Shown: positions 6,770-17,035, counted from the stretch's first letter. The stretch: DNA of 64,000 nt from Johnsonella ignava ATCC 51276 (GCF_000235445.1 NZ_JH378829.1:303571-367570), one strand, 5' to 3'. Made by a program: numbers and translations. The notes: generated by a model not told the origin, from the letters alone.

Positions 6770-9700
6770 TCAATACAAATCAAATATTGAGATCTGGCTG
6801 CTCTGAGGCAGCCCCTGCAAAAGCCCCAGATTTTCAAGCAGCTCTGCAGTTGATTTTCCTATCTTTGCCCTCTCCATAAGGTCATCTTTAGAGATAAACT
6901 TTCCACCGGCAGCCGCATTTGCTATCTGATTTGCCGCTATCTCACCAAGCCCGTCTATACTTGAAAGTGCAGGCATTATCTTTCTTTCTTCGGTAATTAT
7001 AAACTTCTGTGCCTGTGCCTTATATATATCTATCGGTTCAAATTCTATCTTTCTTGCATACATCTCCTGTACAATCCTCATATCCCTTAAGGTATCGGCA
7101 TCCTTTGAAGTAAGTGCGGATTCGCCCTCACGTCTTTTATAATCATTTATATAATGCTCAAGTCTCTCTTTTCCGAAACACATAATCTCATATGAAAAAC
7201 CTGTCGCTCTTATAGTAAAATACGAAGTATAATACTCGATCGGATAAAATATTTTACAATAAGCTATCCTCCATGCCATCATAACATAGGCAGCTGCATG
7301 AGCTTTAGGAAACATATATTTAATCTTTTTACATGAACCTATATACCATTCGGGTATGCCTGCATCACGCATAATCTCTTCCTGTTCAGAAGTAAGTCCC
7401 TTGCCCTTGCGCACAGCCTCCATTATCTTAAACGATATCCCCTCCTCAATTCCGTTGTCTATAAGATATATCATTATATCATCTCTTGTACAGATTGCCG
7501 TCCTTATAGTGGCAGTCCCGGATTTTATAAGTTCCTGTGCATTTCCGAGCCATACATCGGTTCCATGTGCAAGCCCTGCTATCCTTACGAGATCTGAAAG
7601 CCCTTCAGGTTTTGCATCTATAAGCATCTGCATGGCAAAATCGGTTCCGAACTCAGGCACGCCTAAAGCTCCCAGCTTACAGTTCATTATGTCTTCAGGT
7701 TTTATATTAAGTGCACTTGTATCCTTGAAAAGGCTCATTGTTTCCTTTGAATCAAGCGGTATATCCTTTACCGGATCTATGCCTGTAAGATCCTGGAGCA
7801 TCCTTATCATGGTCGGATCCTGATGGCCGAGTATATCAAGTTTAAGAAGATTGTGATCTATGGCATGATAATCAAAATGTGTTGTAATTGTTCTGCTGTT
7901 CATGTCATTTGCAGGCTTTTGAACCGGAGTAAATGTATCTATCTCCTCACCGTGAGGCAGTACTATTATTCCCCCCGGATGCTGCCCCGTAGTTCTTTTT
8001 ACGCCTACACAGCCCAGCGAAAGTCTCCCTATCTCAGCCTTGTTTTTTCTTTCACCATGTTCCGCAAAGTAATTTTTAACATAGCCGAATGCAGTCTTTC
8101 CGGCAAGTGTTCCTACAGTTCCTGCTCTAAATGTAAATCCCTTGCCGAAAAGCTCCTCTGTATATTCATGAGCATGAGGCTGATATTCTCCCGAAAAATT
8201 CAAGTCTATATCAGGCTCCTTATCCCCCTTAAAACCTAAAAAGGTTTCAAACGGTATATCAAAACCGTCCTTTTTAAGCATTTTACCGCATTTGGGACAA
8301 TATCTGTCAGGCATATCACAACCTGCCATACCTACATAAGCTTTAACCTCAGGCGAATCAAAATCAACATATTTACATTCACAGTAATAATGTGCAGGCA
8401 GGGGATTTACTTCCGTAATTCCCGAAGTATATGCCGCAAATGAAGATCCTACCGACCCTCTTGAGCCTACAAGGTATCCCTCCTCATTGCTCTTTTCGAC
8501 AAGCTTTTTTGCAATTATATACATAACCGCAAAGCCGTTTGAAATTATTGAATTCAGCTCTTTTTCAAGTCTGCTGCGGACTATATCCGGAAGATTTTTT
8601 CCATACTGCTCATACGCCTTTTCATAACACGCATTTCTAAGCATCTCATCAGAATTTTCTATCACAGGAGGACATTTATCAGGTCTTACCGGATTTATAT
8701 ATTCAACCATATCGGCAATCAGATTTGTATTTTTTACCACTACCTCATATGCTTTTTCACTTCCCAGATACTCAAATTCTGAAAGCATCTCGTCGGTAGT
8801 CCTGAAATAAAGCGGCGGCTGCTTATCAGCTCCCTTTATATCTTTGCCAAACATTATTATACGCCTGTAAACCTCATCTTCAGGATTTATAAAATGCACA
8901 TCACCCGTTGCAACAACAGTTTTTTTATAAGCCTGACCAAGTGCTACTATCTTTTTATTTATATTTATTATATCCTGAATACTTTTAAGAGTGTTCCTCT
9001 CCTCTTCCAGAAGATAGGCATAGTTTACGGCAGGCTGTATCTCAAGATAGTCGTAAAATTCAACAATTCTTGCAAGCTCATCATCTGAAGCACCTCTCAT
9101 TATTGCATTAAAAAGTTCACCTGATGAACATGCAGAGCCTATTAAAAGCCCTTCACGGTATTTTACAAGCAGTGATTTAGGTATCCTCGGTTTTTTATTA
9201 AAATATTCAATAGATGATAATGATACAAGCCTGTACAGATTTATACGTCCTATATCATTTTTTGCAAGCAGGCTTACATGGCTTAAGTTCATCTTTTTTA
9301 CCATGTCGGCGTTTGTTTTTGAAAGCTCACTTATATCCTTAAGCCTGTTAATATCCCTTTTGCGCATCATATCCATAAATTTAAGCCATACATAGGCAGT
9401 AGCCTGTGCATCGTCAACTGCACGGTGATGATTTTCAAGAGAAATATCAAGTGCTTTGCATACCGTATCAAGCTTAAATCTTCCAAGCTGCGGCAGTAAA
9501 AGTCTTGCAAATGCAACGGTATCTATAATTGCCGGTTCATATACAAGTCCCTGCCTTTTTGCATTCTCCCTTATAAAACTTGTATCAAATGAGGCATTAT
9601 GTGCAACTGCCGCCGAATCCGCACAAAATTCAAGAAACTTCGGAAGCACACTGTCTATGTCAGGTGCATCAAGCACCATTGAATCATTTATACCTGTAAG

Positions 9701-11434
9701 TTCCTCTATTCTGTACGGTATAGGGCGTCCCGGATTTACAAAGCTTGAAAACCTTGAAGTTATAACACCTTTTTCTATTCTTACCGCACCTATCTCTATA
9801 ATACGGTCATTATGCGGAGAAAATCCGGTGGTTTCAATATCAAATACTACAAAATTATCATCAAGCGTATACTCTCCCGGATTTTCAACAAGCCCTTTTA
9901 AATCATCGGCAAGACAGCCCTCCATACCATATATTATCTTAGGCGGCTTTTCCATCTTCTTTTTATCAATACTGTGATAAGCCTCGGTAAATGCCTGTAC
10001 ATTGCAGTGATCGGTTATTGCAACCGCTTCCATACCCCAGTCATACACATGCTGTATTATCTCCTTTGCGGATGCTATACCGTCAAACTCACTCATCTTT
10101 GTATGGCAATGAAGCTCAACACGTTTTCTTTGTGCAAGGTCAAGCCTTTTATCTCCTGCCGCTCCGAAAGGTTCACATGATTTAATTCCCTTGACCGAAC
10201 CTATAACAAGCTCACCGTCATATTTATCAATTGTCGCTGCACCGTAAAGCTTTATAAAAGTACCCGGAGCGGCAGCCTTTCTTATCTGTACTATACTTTC
10301 CTCATCAGTAAATACCTTTACCGATATTGAATCGGTAAAATCACTTATTGAAAATATATAAAGTATTGAACCCGTCTTCTTTATAGTTCTTTCTTCAGCC
10401 GATATAATTTTTCCCTTTATTATTATATCTCCGGCTGCTCCCATAAGGTCGGCAAGTTGTATAAATTTATCCTCAAAATCTCTGCCGTAAAGCACATCAG
10501 GCGAAGAAGTCTTTTTAAACGTGCCCGGCTTATTCCTGTTTGCTTTTTTTTGTGTATTCATATAGTCGTCAGACTCGCCTCCTTTTATAGTTTTTACAGA
10601 CGACTTTATATATTGTTGTTTCCGCATCTGAATGCTGGCATCAGACTCATCTTTTTTCACAGAGTTTACAGAGCCGGTCTGCTCTATAAAACTGTATTCG
10701 GGATTATCTACAGTAATATACTCCGGATTCGTTTCTATAAAACTTTTTATCTCTCCTTTGGATCCGCCGGACTGTGCATATTTCCCGGTGTTTTCTCCGA
10801 AACTGCCCGCCTGTGCATATCCTCCGGTATCTCCTGCAAACCCGCCTGCCTGCATATATGCCTTATCATCTCCTGCAAACTTTCCTGCCGCTGCATACAC
10901 CTCCTCATATACCGGCTTTTTATATTCAGTATACCTCGGCACAACAGTGCATTTTATGCCGCATCTGTCATTAAATATTTTTTCAAGAACCGTTATAAGA
11001 TCATTAGCTGCTGAAAGATTAAGCGGGTTTTTCTCAATACTTATCTCCATTACCGGATTCTTGTTTAAAGCTCCGTAAAATTGTATATCCGCATTTTTCA
11101 GTATGGAATATTCTACAATTTTATAGTTTCTAATTTCCGAAAGTATACTGTCCTTATAGGCTTCGTATAAATTTTCAGGCGTATAGGCAGCTGAAAGCCT
11201 GTATTTTTCAATTATTACTATACGGACATTTTTATATGCAAAAATTTTATCCTTTATAAGCCGTTCCATATCATAGATATATCTCTTATGAATAAGATGC
11301 TCTGAACATATATATATTTTTATATATGCAAAATCCGCCGAACTTACAATTTTCTCAACTTCGACGGATTTAAATATAGCAAATATTTCATCAGAAACGC
11401 TTAAGTTCGGAAATGCCTCAAATATCTTTTTCAT
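6770..11434 (-). CDS. polC: DNA polymerase III alpha subunit, PolC type
   Basis: This is the replicative polymerase of low-GC Gram-positives, 1554 residues (usual length about 1440). In order it has an N-terminal domain (1-170), an OB-fold (about 335-420), a PHP domain (VELHCHTKMSEFDG, about 438-505), a DnaQ-type 3'-5' proofreading exonuclease (DIETTG at 533, through NHHRAVDDA about 668-676), and the polymerase palm with GSRGSVGSSF (990-999) and PDIDLNF (1074-1080). A zinc-binding CPKCGK lies near 1046, and the C-terminal tau-binding region closes the protein. The extra length is mainly a linker at 180-330. It begins with four 13-residue Gly/Ala-rich tandem units (183-234) not seen in PolC generally. 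It is the last gene of the pyrH-to-polC block. Confidence 0.97.
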   Translation of the reverse strand: MKKIFEAFPNLSVSDEIFAIFKSVEVEKIVSSADFAYIKIYICSEHLIHKRYIYDMERLIKDKIFAYKNVRIVIIEKYRLSAAYTPENLYEAYKDSILSEIRNYKIVEYSILKNADIQFYGALNKNPVMEISIEKNPLNLSAANDLITVLEKIFNDRCGIKCTVVPRYTEYKKPVYEEVYAAAGKFAGDDKAYMQAGGFAGDTGGYAQAGSFGENTGKYAQSGGSKGEIKSFIETNPEYITVDNPEYSFIEQTGSVNSVKKDESDASIQMRKQQYIKSSVKTIKGGESDDYMNTQKKANRNKPGTFKKTSSPDVLYGRDFEDKFIQLADLMGAAGDIIIKGKIISAEERTIKKTGSILYIFSISDFTDSISVKVFTDEESIVQIRKAAAPGTFIKLYGAATIDKYDGELVIGSVKGIKSCEPFGAAGDKRLDLAQRKRVELHCHTKMSEFDGIASAKEIIQHVYDWGMEAVAITDHCNVQAFTEAYHSIDKKKMEKPPKIIYGMEGCLADDLKGLVENPGEYTLDDNFVVFDIETTGFSPHNDRIIEIGAVRIEKGVITSRFSSFVNPGRPIPYRIEELTGINDSMVLDAPDIDSVLPKFLEFCADSAAVAHNASFDTSFIRENAKRQGLVYEPAIIDTVAFARLLLPQLGRFKLDTVCKALDISLENHHRAVDDAQATAYVWLKFMDMMRKRDINRLKDISELSKTNADMVKKMNLSHVSLLAKNDIGRINLYRLVSLSSIEYFNKKPRIPKSLLVKYREGLLIGSACSSGELFNAIMRGASDDELARIVEFYDYLEIQPAVNYAYLLEEERNTLKSIQDIININKKIVALGQAYKKTVVATGDVHFINPEDEVYRRIIMFGKDIKGADKQPPLYFRTTDEMLSEFEYLGSEKAYEVVVKNTNLIADMVEYINPVRPDKCPPVIENSDEMLRNACYEKAYEQYGKNLPDIVRSRLEKELNSIISNGFAVMYIIAKKLVEKSNEEGYLVGSRGSVGSSFAAYTSGITEVNPLPAHYYCECKYVDFDSPEVKAYVGMAGCDMPDRYCPKCGKMLKKDGFDIPFETFLGFKGDKEPDIDLNFSGEYQPHAHEYTEELFGKGFTFRAGTVGTLAGKTAFGYVKNYFAEHGERKNKAEIGRLSLGCVGVKRTTGQHPGGIIVLPHGEEIDTFTPVQKPANDMNSRTITTHFDYHAIDHNLLKLDILGHQDPTMIRMLQDLTGIDPVKDIPLDSKETMSLFKDTSALNIKPEDIMNCKLGALGVPEFGTDFAMQMLIDAKPEGLSDLVRIAGLAHGTDVWLGNAQELIKSGTATIRTAICTRDDIMIYLIDNGIEEGISFKIMEAVRKGKGLTSEQEEIMRDAGIPEWYIGSCKKIKYMFPKAHAAAYVMMAWRIAYCKIFYPIEYYTSYFTIRATGFSYEIMCFGKERLEHYINDYKRREGESALTSKDADTLRDMRIVQEMYARKIEFEPIDIYKAQAQKFIITEERKIMPALSSIDGLGEIAANQIANAAAGGKFISKDDLMERAKIGKSTAELLENLGLLQGLPQSSQISIFDLY
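10733..10888 (-). repeat. Four 39-bp tandem repeats inside polC
   Basis: The encoded units are AGKFAGDDKAYMQ, AGGFAGDTGGYAQ, AGSFGENTGKYAQ and a degenerate SGGSKGEIKSFIE. They form a low-complexity in-frame insert in the linker between the N-terminal and OB domains. Confidence 0.85.
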
Positions 11435-11525
11435 TTATCTTTTTAATTCCTGCCTTATAAATATAAATCAAAATGTATAAATATTCTAATTACAAACAGC
11501 CTAATCCTGTATTATCCGGGCAGCT

Positions 11526-12596
11526 TCAGCCTGCATTATTACAGGAAGCCTCAGCCTGCATTCGCTTAAGTTCCTGTTTTAGCGCTTCAAGCAGTTCGTT
11601 TTCAGGAAGCTTTTTTATAACCTTGCCCTTTTTTATAAGAAGCCCCTCACCCTTGCCTCCTGCTATACCGATATCAGCCTCTCTCGCTTCACCCGGACCG
11701 TTTACCACACAACCCATAACCGCAACCTTTATATTGAGGTCAAAATCGCTTACAATCATCTCCACTTTATCCGCAAGGCTTATAAGATCAATTGAGGTTC
11801 TCCCGCAGGTAGGGCATGATACCACCTCAATCCCGTCTTTCCTTAAACCCAGGCTTTTTAATATAAGTTTCGCACATTTCACCTCCTCAACAGGATCACC
11901 AGTAAGACTTACCCTTATAGTATCACCTATTCCCTGATACAATATTATACCAAGACCAACCGATGATTTTACAGTCCCTCTCTGCAATGTACCTGATTCG
12001 GTGATCCCTATATGGAGAGGATAATCACAGCTTTTTGCCATAAGTTCATGTGCCTTTACACACATCATTACATCGGAAGATTTTATACTTACCACAAGAT
12101 TTTCATAGCCAAGCTTCTCTATGACGGCTACTTTGTCAAGTGCCGACTCAACTATACCCTGTGCAGTTACCCCATTATACTTTTCAAGAATTTCTTTCTC
12201 AAGTGATCCTGAATTTACACCTACCCTTATAGGTATATCTTTCTGTCTTGCAGCCTCTACAACCGCCTTAATTCTGTCATAAGAGCCTATATTTCCGGGG
12301 TTTATTCTGATTTTATCAGCCCCGTTTTCAATAGAGGCAAGAGCAAGTCTGTAATCAAAATGAATATCCGCCACAAGAGGTATATGTATATTTTTTTTAA
12401 TTTCCTTAAGTGCCTCTGCCGCACTCATATCCGGCACTGCCACCCTGATTATATCACAGCCTGCTCTCTCAAGCTCCAGAGTCTGCCGGATTGTTCCTTC
12501 GATATCATCTGTTTTTGTATTGCACATTGACTGTATAAGCACAGGAGCTCCCCCGCCTATCACTCTGTTACCTATTTTGATTTTTCTGGTTTTCAT
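11526..12596 (-). CDS. ispG: 4-hydroxy-3-methylbut-2-enyl-diphosphate synthase (GcpE)
   Basis: This 356-residue [4Fe-4S] enzyme converts methylerythritol cyclodiphosphate to HMBPP in the MEP isoprenoid pathway. The TIM-barrel N-terminal part contains VLIQSMCNTKTDD and LVADIHFDYRLA. The C-terminal part contributes the cluster cysteines in SCPTCGR and GCVVNGPGEA. It has the compact bacterial length without the plant-type insertion. The gene lies between rseP and polC on the same strand, in the order known from many Clostridia. The ribosome site before the ATG is weak. Confidence 0.95.
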   Translation of the reverse strand: MKTRKIKIGNRVIGGGAPVLIQSMCNTKTDDIEGTIRQTLELERAGCDIIRVAVPDMSAAEALKEIKKNIHIPLVADIHFDYRLALASIENGADKIRINPGNIGSYDRIKAVVEAARQKDIPIRVGVNSGSLEKEILEKYNGVTAQGIVESALDKVAVIEKLGYENLVVSIKSSDVMMCVKAHELMAKSCDYPLHIGITESGTLQRGTVKSSVGLGIILYQGIGDTIRVSLTGDPVEEVKCAKLILKSLGLRKDGIEVVSCPTCGRTSIDLISLADKVEMIVSDFDLNIKVAVMGCVVNGPGEAREADIGIAGGKGEGLLIKKGKVIKKLPENELLEALKQELKRMQAEASCNNAG

Positions 12597-12873
12597 TATA
12601 ATCCGTACTTTAAGTTTCTATAAATATAATCTTTATTAAATATAATATGTATTTTAATTTACCCCAATATGATACATGTTTGCATTTCCTGAAATTAAAT
12701 TTCTAAGGAAATCATAACTTAAACTGCATTTTTCAGACCGGCTGACTGCCGTTTACAGATGCGGCAAAAAAACACATATAAACGTCATAAACAGGACAAA
12801 CAACCTCTCGCATTCTTATAAATTTACTTGGATCTGCATCATATAAACGGCATAAACACCCCAAACAGCACTT

Positions 12874-13926
12874 TTATCTTATAACCAAATGTTTTATATC
12901 ATTAAATAATATAAATACCATCAAAAGCATAAGTAGTGCAAAACCTGCAAAATGTATATAGCCCTCAGCTTTCCGGTTTATAGGTCTTCTTGTAACGGCT
13001 TCTATTAAAATAAATAAAATCCTGCCGCCGTCAAGTGCCGGTATAGGCAAAAGGTTCATTACGCCAAGATTAGCACTTAAAAGTGCCATAAATACTCCCA
13101 GATTTAAAAGTATAACCTTTATTCCTTCAGGCTTTGATTCTTCAACGGTATCGCCTATCGCCTTTACTATTCCGACAGGTCCGCTCACCTGAGACGGCTT
13201 TATTTTGCCGGCTATCATATAAAGAATCCCCTCAACAGCCATATTTATATTGTATTTTACTTCATTTAATGAATAACCCAATATACTTAAAGGATTTTTA
13301 AGCATACTTCTCTTTTCAGGTCTTATACCTATGAGATAACCCTGTCTTTCGGCAGAATATTTCGGTTCAAGTAAAAAATCAAGTATCTGTGTTCCCGTCT
13401 CGGTATTTCTTTTTATTTTAACATTAAGAGTTTTACCCGGATTCATGTATATATACAACGGAATCTCTCTGTATATAGTTATATCTTTATTATCAATCTT
13501 TATAATCTCATCACCTTTTTGTATGCCCGCCTCAACCGCCGGATATCCCTCAAGTGCCTCCGCTATAACAGGCTTGTCAACGCCTATATTTGCTATAATT
13601 AAAATAGATATAAAAAATGCAAGTATAAAATTAAATAAAGGACCTGCAAATATAACTAAAAACCTGTCTAAAACTCCCTTTGAGTTAAAACTGCCCTCAA
13701 GCCTCTCTTCTTCTTCATCCTCACCAAGCATCATGCATGAGCCTCCAAGAGGCAAAAGCTTGATTGAATAAATTGTTTCCTTACCATTGATTTTAAAAAG
13801 TCTGGGACCCATGCCTATCGAAAATTCAACGACCTTAATCCCTGCCCTTTTTGCAAAAATAAAATGCCCCAATTCATGTATTAAAACTATAAAACCAAAT
13901 ACAAACAGTGCAATAATTATATTCAT
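12874..13926 (-). CDS. rseP: RseP/RasP-type site-2 membrane metalloprotease
   Basis: This intramembrane zinc protease (M50B) has about 350 residues. The start at MNIIIALFVF is chosen because AAAGGAT lies six bases upstream; an open frame 17 codons longer has no ribosome site. The first transmembrane helix carries HELGH (HEXXH) as FIVLIHELGHFIFAKRAG. A PDZ domain follows (about 110-190, EAGIQKGDEIIKIDNKDI). The second metal motif is NLLPIPALDGGRI near residue 290. The family cleaves anti-sigma factors and remnant signal peptides within the membrane. It is cotranscribed with dxr and ispG, as in many Firmicutes. Confidence 0.94.
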   Translation of the reverse strand: MNIIIALFVFGFIVLIHELGHFIFAKRAGIKVVEFSIGMGPRLFKINGKETIYSIKLLPLGGSCMMLGEDEEEERLEGSFNSKGVLDRFLVIFAGPLFNFILAFFISILIIANIGVDKPVIAEALEGYPAVEAGIQKGDEIIKIDNKDITIYREIPLYIYMNPGKTLNVKIKRNTETGTQILDFLLEPKYSAERQGYLIGIRPEKRSMLKNPLSILGYSLNEVKYNINMAVEGILYMIAGKIKPSQVSGPVGIVKAIGDTVEESKPEGIKVILLNLGVFMALLSANLGVMNLLPIPALDGGRILFILIEAVTRRPINRKAEGYIHFAGFALLMLLMVFILFNDIKHLVIR

Positions 13927-14075
13927 ACTATCCTTTGATATCCTCCGTATCTTTAATCCGGTATTTATATATTCCATATTAAATAAAATATATAAACGCC
14001 TTTATCCCGGCATAAACTTTATTATACCGTTTTTTATATTTTATGAATCCTGTATTTTGTTAATTCTATGTTTTA

Positions 14076-15353
14076 TTAAATTAAATTCTCCAGATAATCT
14101 TCAACCTCTTTTTTTATGTCTATAATATCATTAAGCGAAGGATTTATGATTTTTTTATGTTTTCTCATAGCCTCCTTTATAATCCCGCTTATATCATTAA
14201 ATCTGATTTTATTATTCAAAAATCTTTCTACCGCATATTCATTTGCCGCATTAAACACCGTCGGCATACTCCCGCCCTCACATGCAGCCTTGTAAGCAAG
14301 GGCAAGCCCCTCAAAAACCTCCATATCAGGTTTTTCAAAGCTGATAGTTGAAATTTTATAAAAATCCAGCCTGTTTATATCCGAATATCGCCTGTACGGG
14401 TAATATAGAGCGTACTGTATAGGAAGCTTCATATCAGCTGCTCCAAGCTGTGCCATAACGGCACCGTCTTCAAACTCAACCATGGAATGCACCACTGAGG
14501 ACGGCTGTATAAGCACATCTATCTTATCAGGGGCAACACCGAATAAATGGCATGCCTCCATAACCTCAAGCCCTTTATTTACCATGGTTGCAGAATCTAT
14601 ACTTATCTTTTTCCCCATACTCCAGTTCGGGTGCTTAAGTGCATCGGAAAGTTGTACAGTCTCAAGCTGTTTTTTTGTATACCCCCTAAAAGGTCCCCCT
14701 GAAGCGGTAAGCATTATCCTCGAAATGTTTGAATGTTCACCGCTTAGACACTGAAATATCGCTGAATGTTCAGAATCAACCGGCAGTATATCAACATTAT
14801 ACTGTTTTGCAAGCGGCATAATTATATGACCTGCACATACAAGACTCTCCTTATTTGCAAGCGCCAAAGTCCTGCCCGACTTTATGGCTGCTATGGCAGG
14901 TTCTATGCCTATCATGCCTACTACCGCACTTAGCAGTATATCGTCCGAAGATTCTATATTGTAGCTCCCGGAAGATTCTATACTACAGTGATTACAGGAA
15001 GAAATACCGACATTCTCAGCCTTACCGGATGAAATATCATCAGTAATTATACCTGCACCGTTTGAAACACTGCCGATATCTCCGGCTCTGTAAGAAGCAA
15101 CCTCAATAAGGCCCTCCATACCGTATAATACTTTGCAGCCGGTATCTTTTACTCTGACCTTTAAATCAAGAGCCGCATCTTCGCTCCAAAGCGAAGCTAT
15201 ATCAGGTTTAAACTCCCTTATCTGGGCTTCAAGTTTTGATACACTGCTGTGAGCGGCAAGTGCCGTAATTTTTATATCCCTATGCAGTCTTACCACATCA
15301 AGTGCCTGCAACCCTATTGAACCTGTGGAACCTATTATACTTAATTTTTTCAT
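14076..15353 (-). CDS. dxr: 1-deoxy-D-xylulose 5-phosphate reductoisomerase, with an inserted low-complexity segment
   Basis: This is the first committed enzyme of the MEP pathway, NADPH and divalent-metal dependent. The NADPH-binding GSTGSIG (8-14) and the catalytic-site segments LANKESLV, PVDSEHSA and LTASGGPF are intact. The protein has 425 residues where about 380-390 is usual. The excess is residues about 88-137, between YGMEGLIEVAS and LLSAVVGMIG, rich in Ser, Gly and Asn and containing the near-repeat SIESSGSYNIESSDD. The segment lies at the end of the NADPH domain, just before the strand leading to the metal site, so a surface loop is likely. Confidence 0.95.
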   Translation of the reverse strand: MKKLSIIGSTGSIGLQALDVVRLHRDIKITALAAHSSVSKLEAQIREFKPDIASLWSEDAALDLKVRVKDTGCKVLYGMEGLIEVASYRAGDIGSVSNGAGIITDDISSGKAENVGISSCNHCSIESSGSYNIESSDDILLSAVVGMIGIEPAIAAIKSGRTLALANKESLVCAGHIIMPLAKQYNVDILPVDSEHSAIFQCLSGEHSNISRIMLTASGGPFRGYTKKQLETVQLSDALKHPNWSMGKKISIDSATMVNKGLEVMEACHLFGVAPDKIDVLIQPSSVVHSMVEFEDGAVMAQLGAADMKLPIQYALYYPYRRYSDINRLDFYKISTISFEKPDMEVFEGLALAYKAACEGGSMPTVFNAANEYAVERFLNNKIRFNDISGIIKEAMRKHKKIINPSLNDIIDIKKEVEDYLENLI

Positions 15354-15428
15354 TTAAAGTACCTAATTAATAAAAATATAATATAAATTTAAACTATTGA
15401 AAAGCCGCCGGATAAAAGCCTGTATCTT

Positions 15429-16256
15429 TTAGATAAAAAAATATAATGCAAAATATATTGCAGGTGCGGTAAAAAGCATTGAATCAAATCTGTCCAATAC
15501 ACCTCCATGACCGGGAATTAAATTACCATAGTCTTTTATATCATAATTTCTTTTTATGGCGGAAGCCGCAAAATCACCAATCTGCGATATAATAGAGCCT
15601 AATGCACAGGCTATGCCGCATATAAGTCTTAAATCATGACCGGCATCCATTTTTTCTAAAAATATCCATGCATATATAAATCCCAGGAGCGCCGCACCGC
15701 ATACCCCCCCTACACAGCCCTCAACGCTTTTTTTAGGGCTAAGTTCAGGAGCTATCTTATGCTTTCCTATAAGCATACCCACAGTATATGCACAGGTATC
15801 ACTTCCCCAGCTTGATAAAAAAATCAGCCATACAAGATATTTCCCATTATACAATACCCTTGTTTTATATAAAAATGAAAAAAGTACAGCAACATAGAAT
15901 ATACCGAAAAATATACCGCATATATCATCAATCTTGTATTTAGGAAATGTAAATACATATATTCCCATTAACATTATAAGTGATGCCGCTGCCGTAAAAG
16001 AACAATACTCTCCAAAAATCCCTGCCGGTATACAGCCGCACGACTGTATATATACAAAAACATAATATATAACCGCAAAAATATATCCCACATAGGAAAT
16101 ATTTTTTTTCTCAATTTTAATAACCCTGTAAAACTCATACATACCTATAAGTGCAAGTACCGCTGAAACAAGGAGTAAAAATATACCCCCTGTATTTACC
16201 AGAAAAAAAGCGGCAGCCAACAGCACAGCTCCGCTTATAAGCCTTGTAAGAAACAT
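15429..16256 (-). CDS. cdsA: Phosphatidate cytidylyltransferase
   Basis: This 275-residue membrane protein makes CDP-diacylglycerol from phosphatidate and CTP for phospholipid synthesis. About eight hydrophobic segments are visible. The CDP-transferase signature region is complete: SSWGSDTCAYTVGMLIGKHK, SPKKSVEGCVGG, and the C-terminal IPGHGGVLDRFDS with the metal-binding Asp. The stop overlaps nothing downstream. Its ATG shares one base with the uppS stop, so the two genes are translationally coupled. Confidence 0.95.
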   Translation of the reverse strand: MFLTRLISGAVLLAAAFFLVNTGGIFLLLVSAVLALIGMYEFYRVIKIEKKNISYVGYIFAVIYYVFVYIQSCGCIPAGIFGEYCSFTAAASLIMLMGIYVFTFPKYKIDDICGIFFGIFYVAVLFSFLYKTRVLYNGKYLVWLIFLSSWGSDTCAYTVGMLIGKHKIAPELSPKKSVEGCVGGVCGAALLGFIYAWIFLEKMDAGHDLRLICGIACALGSIISQIGDFAASAIKRNYDIKDYGNLIPGHGGVLDRFDSMLFTAPAIYFALYFFI

Positions 16257-16996
16257 TATCTGCCTCCGAATCTTCTCTCACGCCTGCTATACTCGGCTAT
16301 GGCTTTAATCAGCTCAGCCTTATTAAAATCAGGCCAGTAGGTATCTGTTACATAAATCTCACTGTAGGCTATCTGCCAAAGCAAAAAGTTTGATATTCTA
16401 AGCTCACCGCTTGTTCTTATTAAAAGATCCGGATCGGGAATACCGGCGGTATCAAGATAATTATCTATTAAACCGGAATTAACATCTTCAATCTCAAATT
16501 TACCGTTAAAACAGTCCGACATTAACTTTTTAAAAGCTCTTGTAAGCTCATCTCTTGAACCGTAATTAACCGCAAATGTAAATGTCATACCGGTATTATC
16601 CTTTGTGCTTAATATCAATTTGTCAATTCCCTGCCTTATATCGGCATCAAATCTTGACTTATCTCCTATCATCCTTACTTTAACATTGTTATCATTTGCA
16701 ACCTTTACAAGCTTTACCATATAAAACCTGAAAAGTGCCATAAGTGCCGAAATCTCCTGCTCGCTCCTCTTCCAGTTTTCAGTCGAAAAGCCATATACAG
16801 TCAGATATTCAACTCCCAGCCTTACACAATCCTCAACTATACCCTCAAGTGTTTCACAACCCGCTTTATGCCCTGCCGCTCTCGGCAGATTGCGAGACTT
16901 TGCCCACCTTCCGTTGCCGTCAAGTATTATGGCAATATGGCGGGGTATTTTTAAATCCCCGCCTGCCGAATCAATCTCAATATTATTATTTCCCAT
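16256..16996 (-). CDS. uppS: Undecaprenyl diphosphate synthase (cis-prenyltransferase)
   Basis: This 246-residue cytosolic enzyme condenses isopentenyl units onto farnesyl diphosphate to make the C55 lipid carrier for wall synthesis. Motif IAIILDGNGRWAKSRNLPR contains the catalytic Asp26 and the diphosphate-binding Arg. YGFSTENWKRS, FAVNYGSRDEL and DLLIRTSGELRISNF, with the C-terminal YSRRERRFGGR, complete the family signature. It sits in the conserved frr-uppS-cdsA order. Confidence 0.96.
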   Translation of the reverse strand: MGNNNIEIDSAGGDLKIPRHIAIILDGNGRWAKSRNLPRAAGHKAGCETLEGIVEDCVRLGVEYLTVYGFSTENWKRSEQEISALMALFRFYMVKLVKVANDNNVKVRMIGDKSRFDADIRQGIDKLILSTKDNTGMTFTFAVNYGSRDELTRAFKKLMSDCFNGKFEIEDVNSGLIDNYLDTAGIPDPDLLIRTSGELRISNFLLWQIAYSEIYVTDTYWPDFNKAELIKAIAEYSRRERRFGGR

Positions 16997-17035
16997 TGTT
17001 TTAATCTATACTTTTGTATGCTGTCCTTTTATAAA

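Noticed and set aside
10457..11078. Plus-strand open frames of 148-185 codons opposite polC
   Set aside because: They are antisense to the repeat and linker of polC, have no ribosome site and show composition caused by the repeat.
13927..13977. Seventeen-codon longer RseP
   Set aside because: No ribosome site before it, while AAAGGAT precedes the shorter start that begins the membrane helix.
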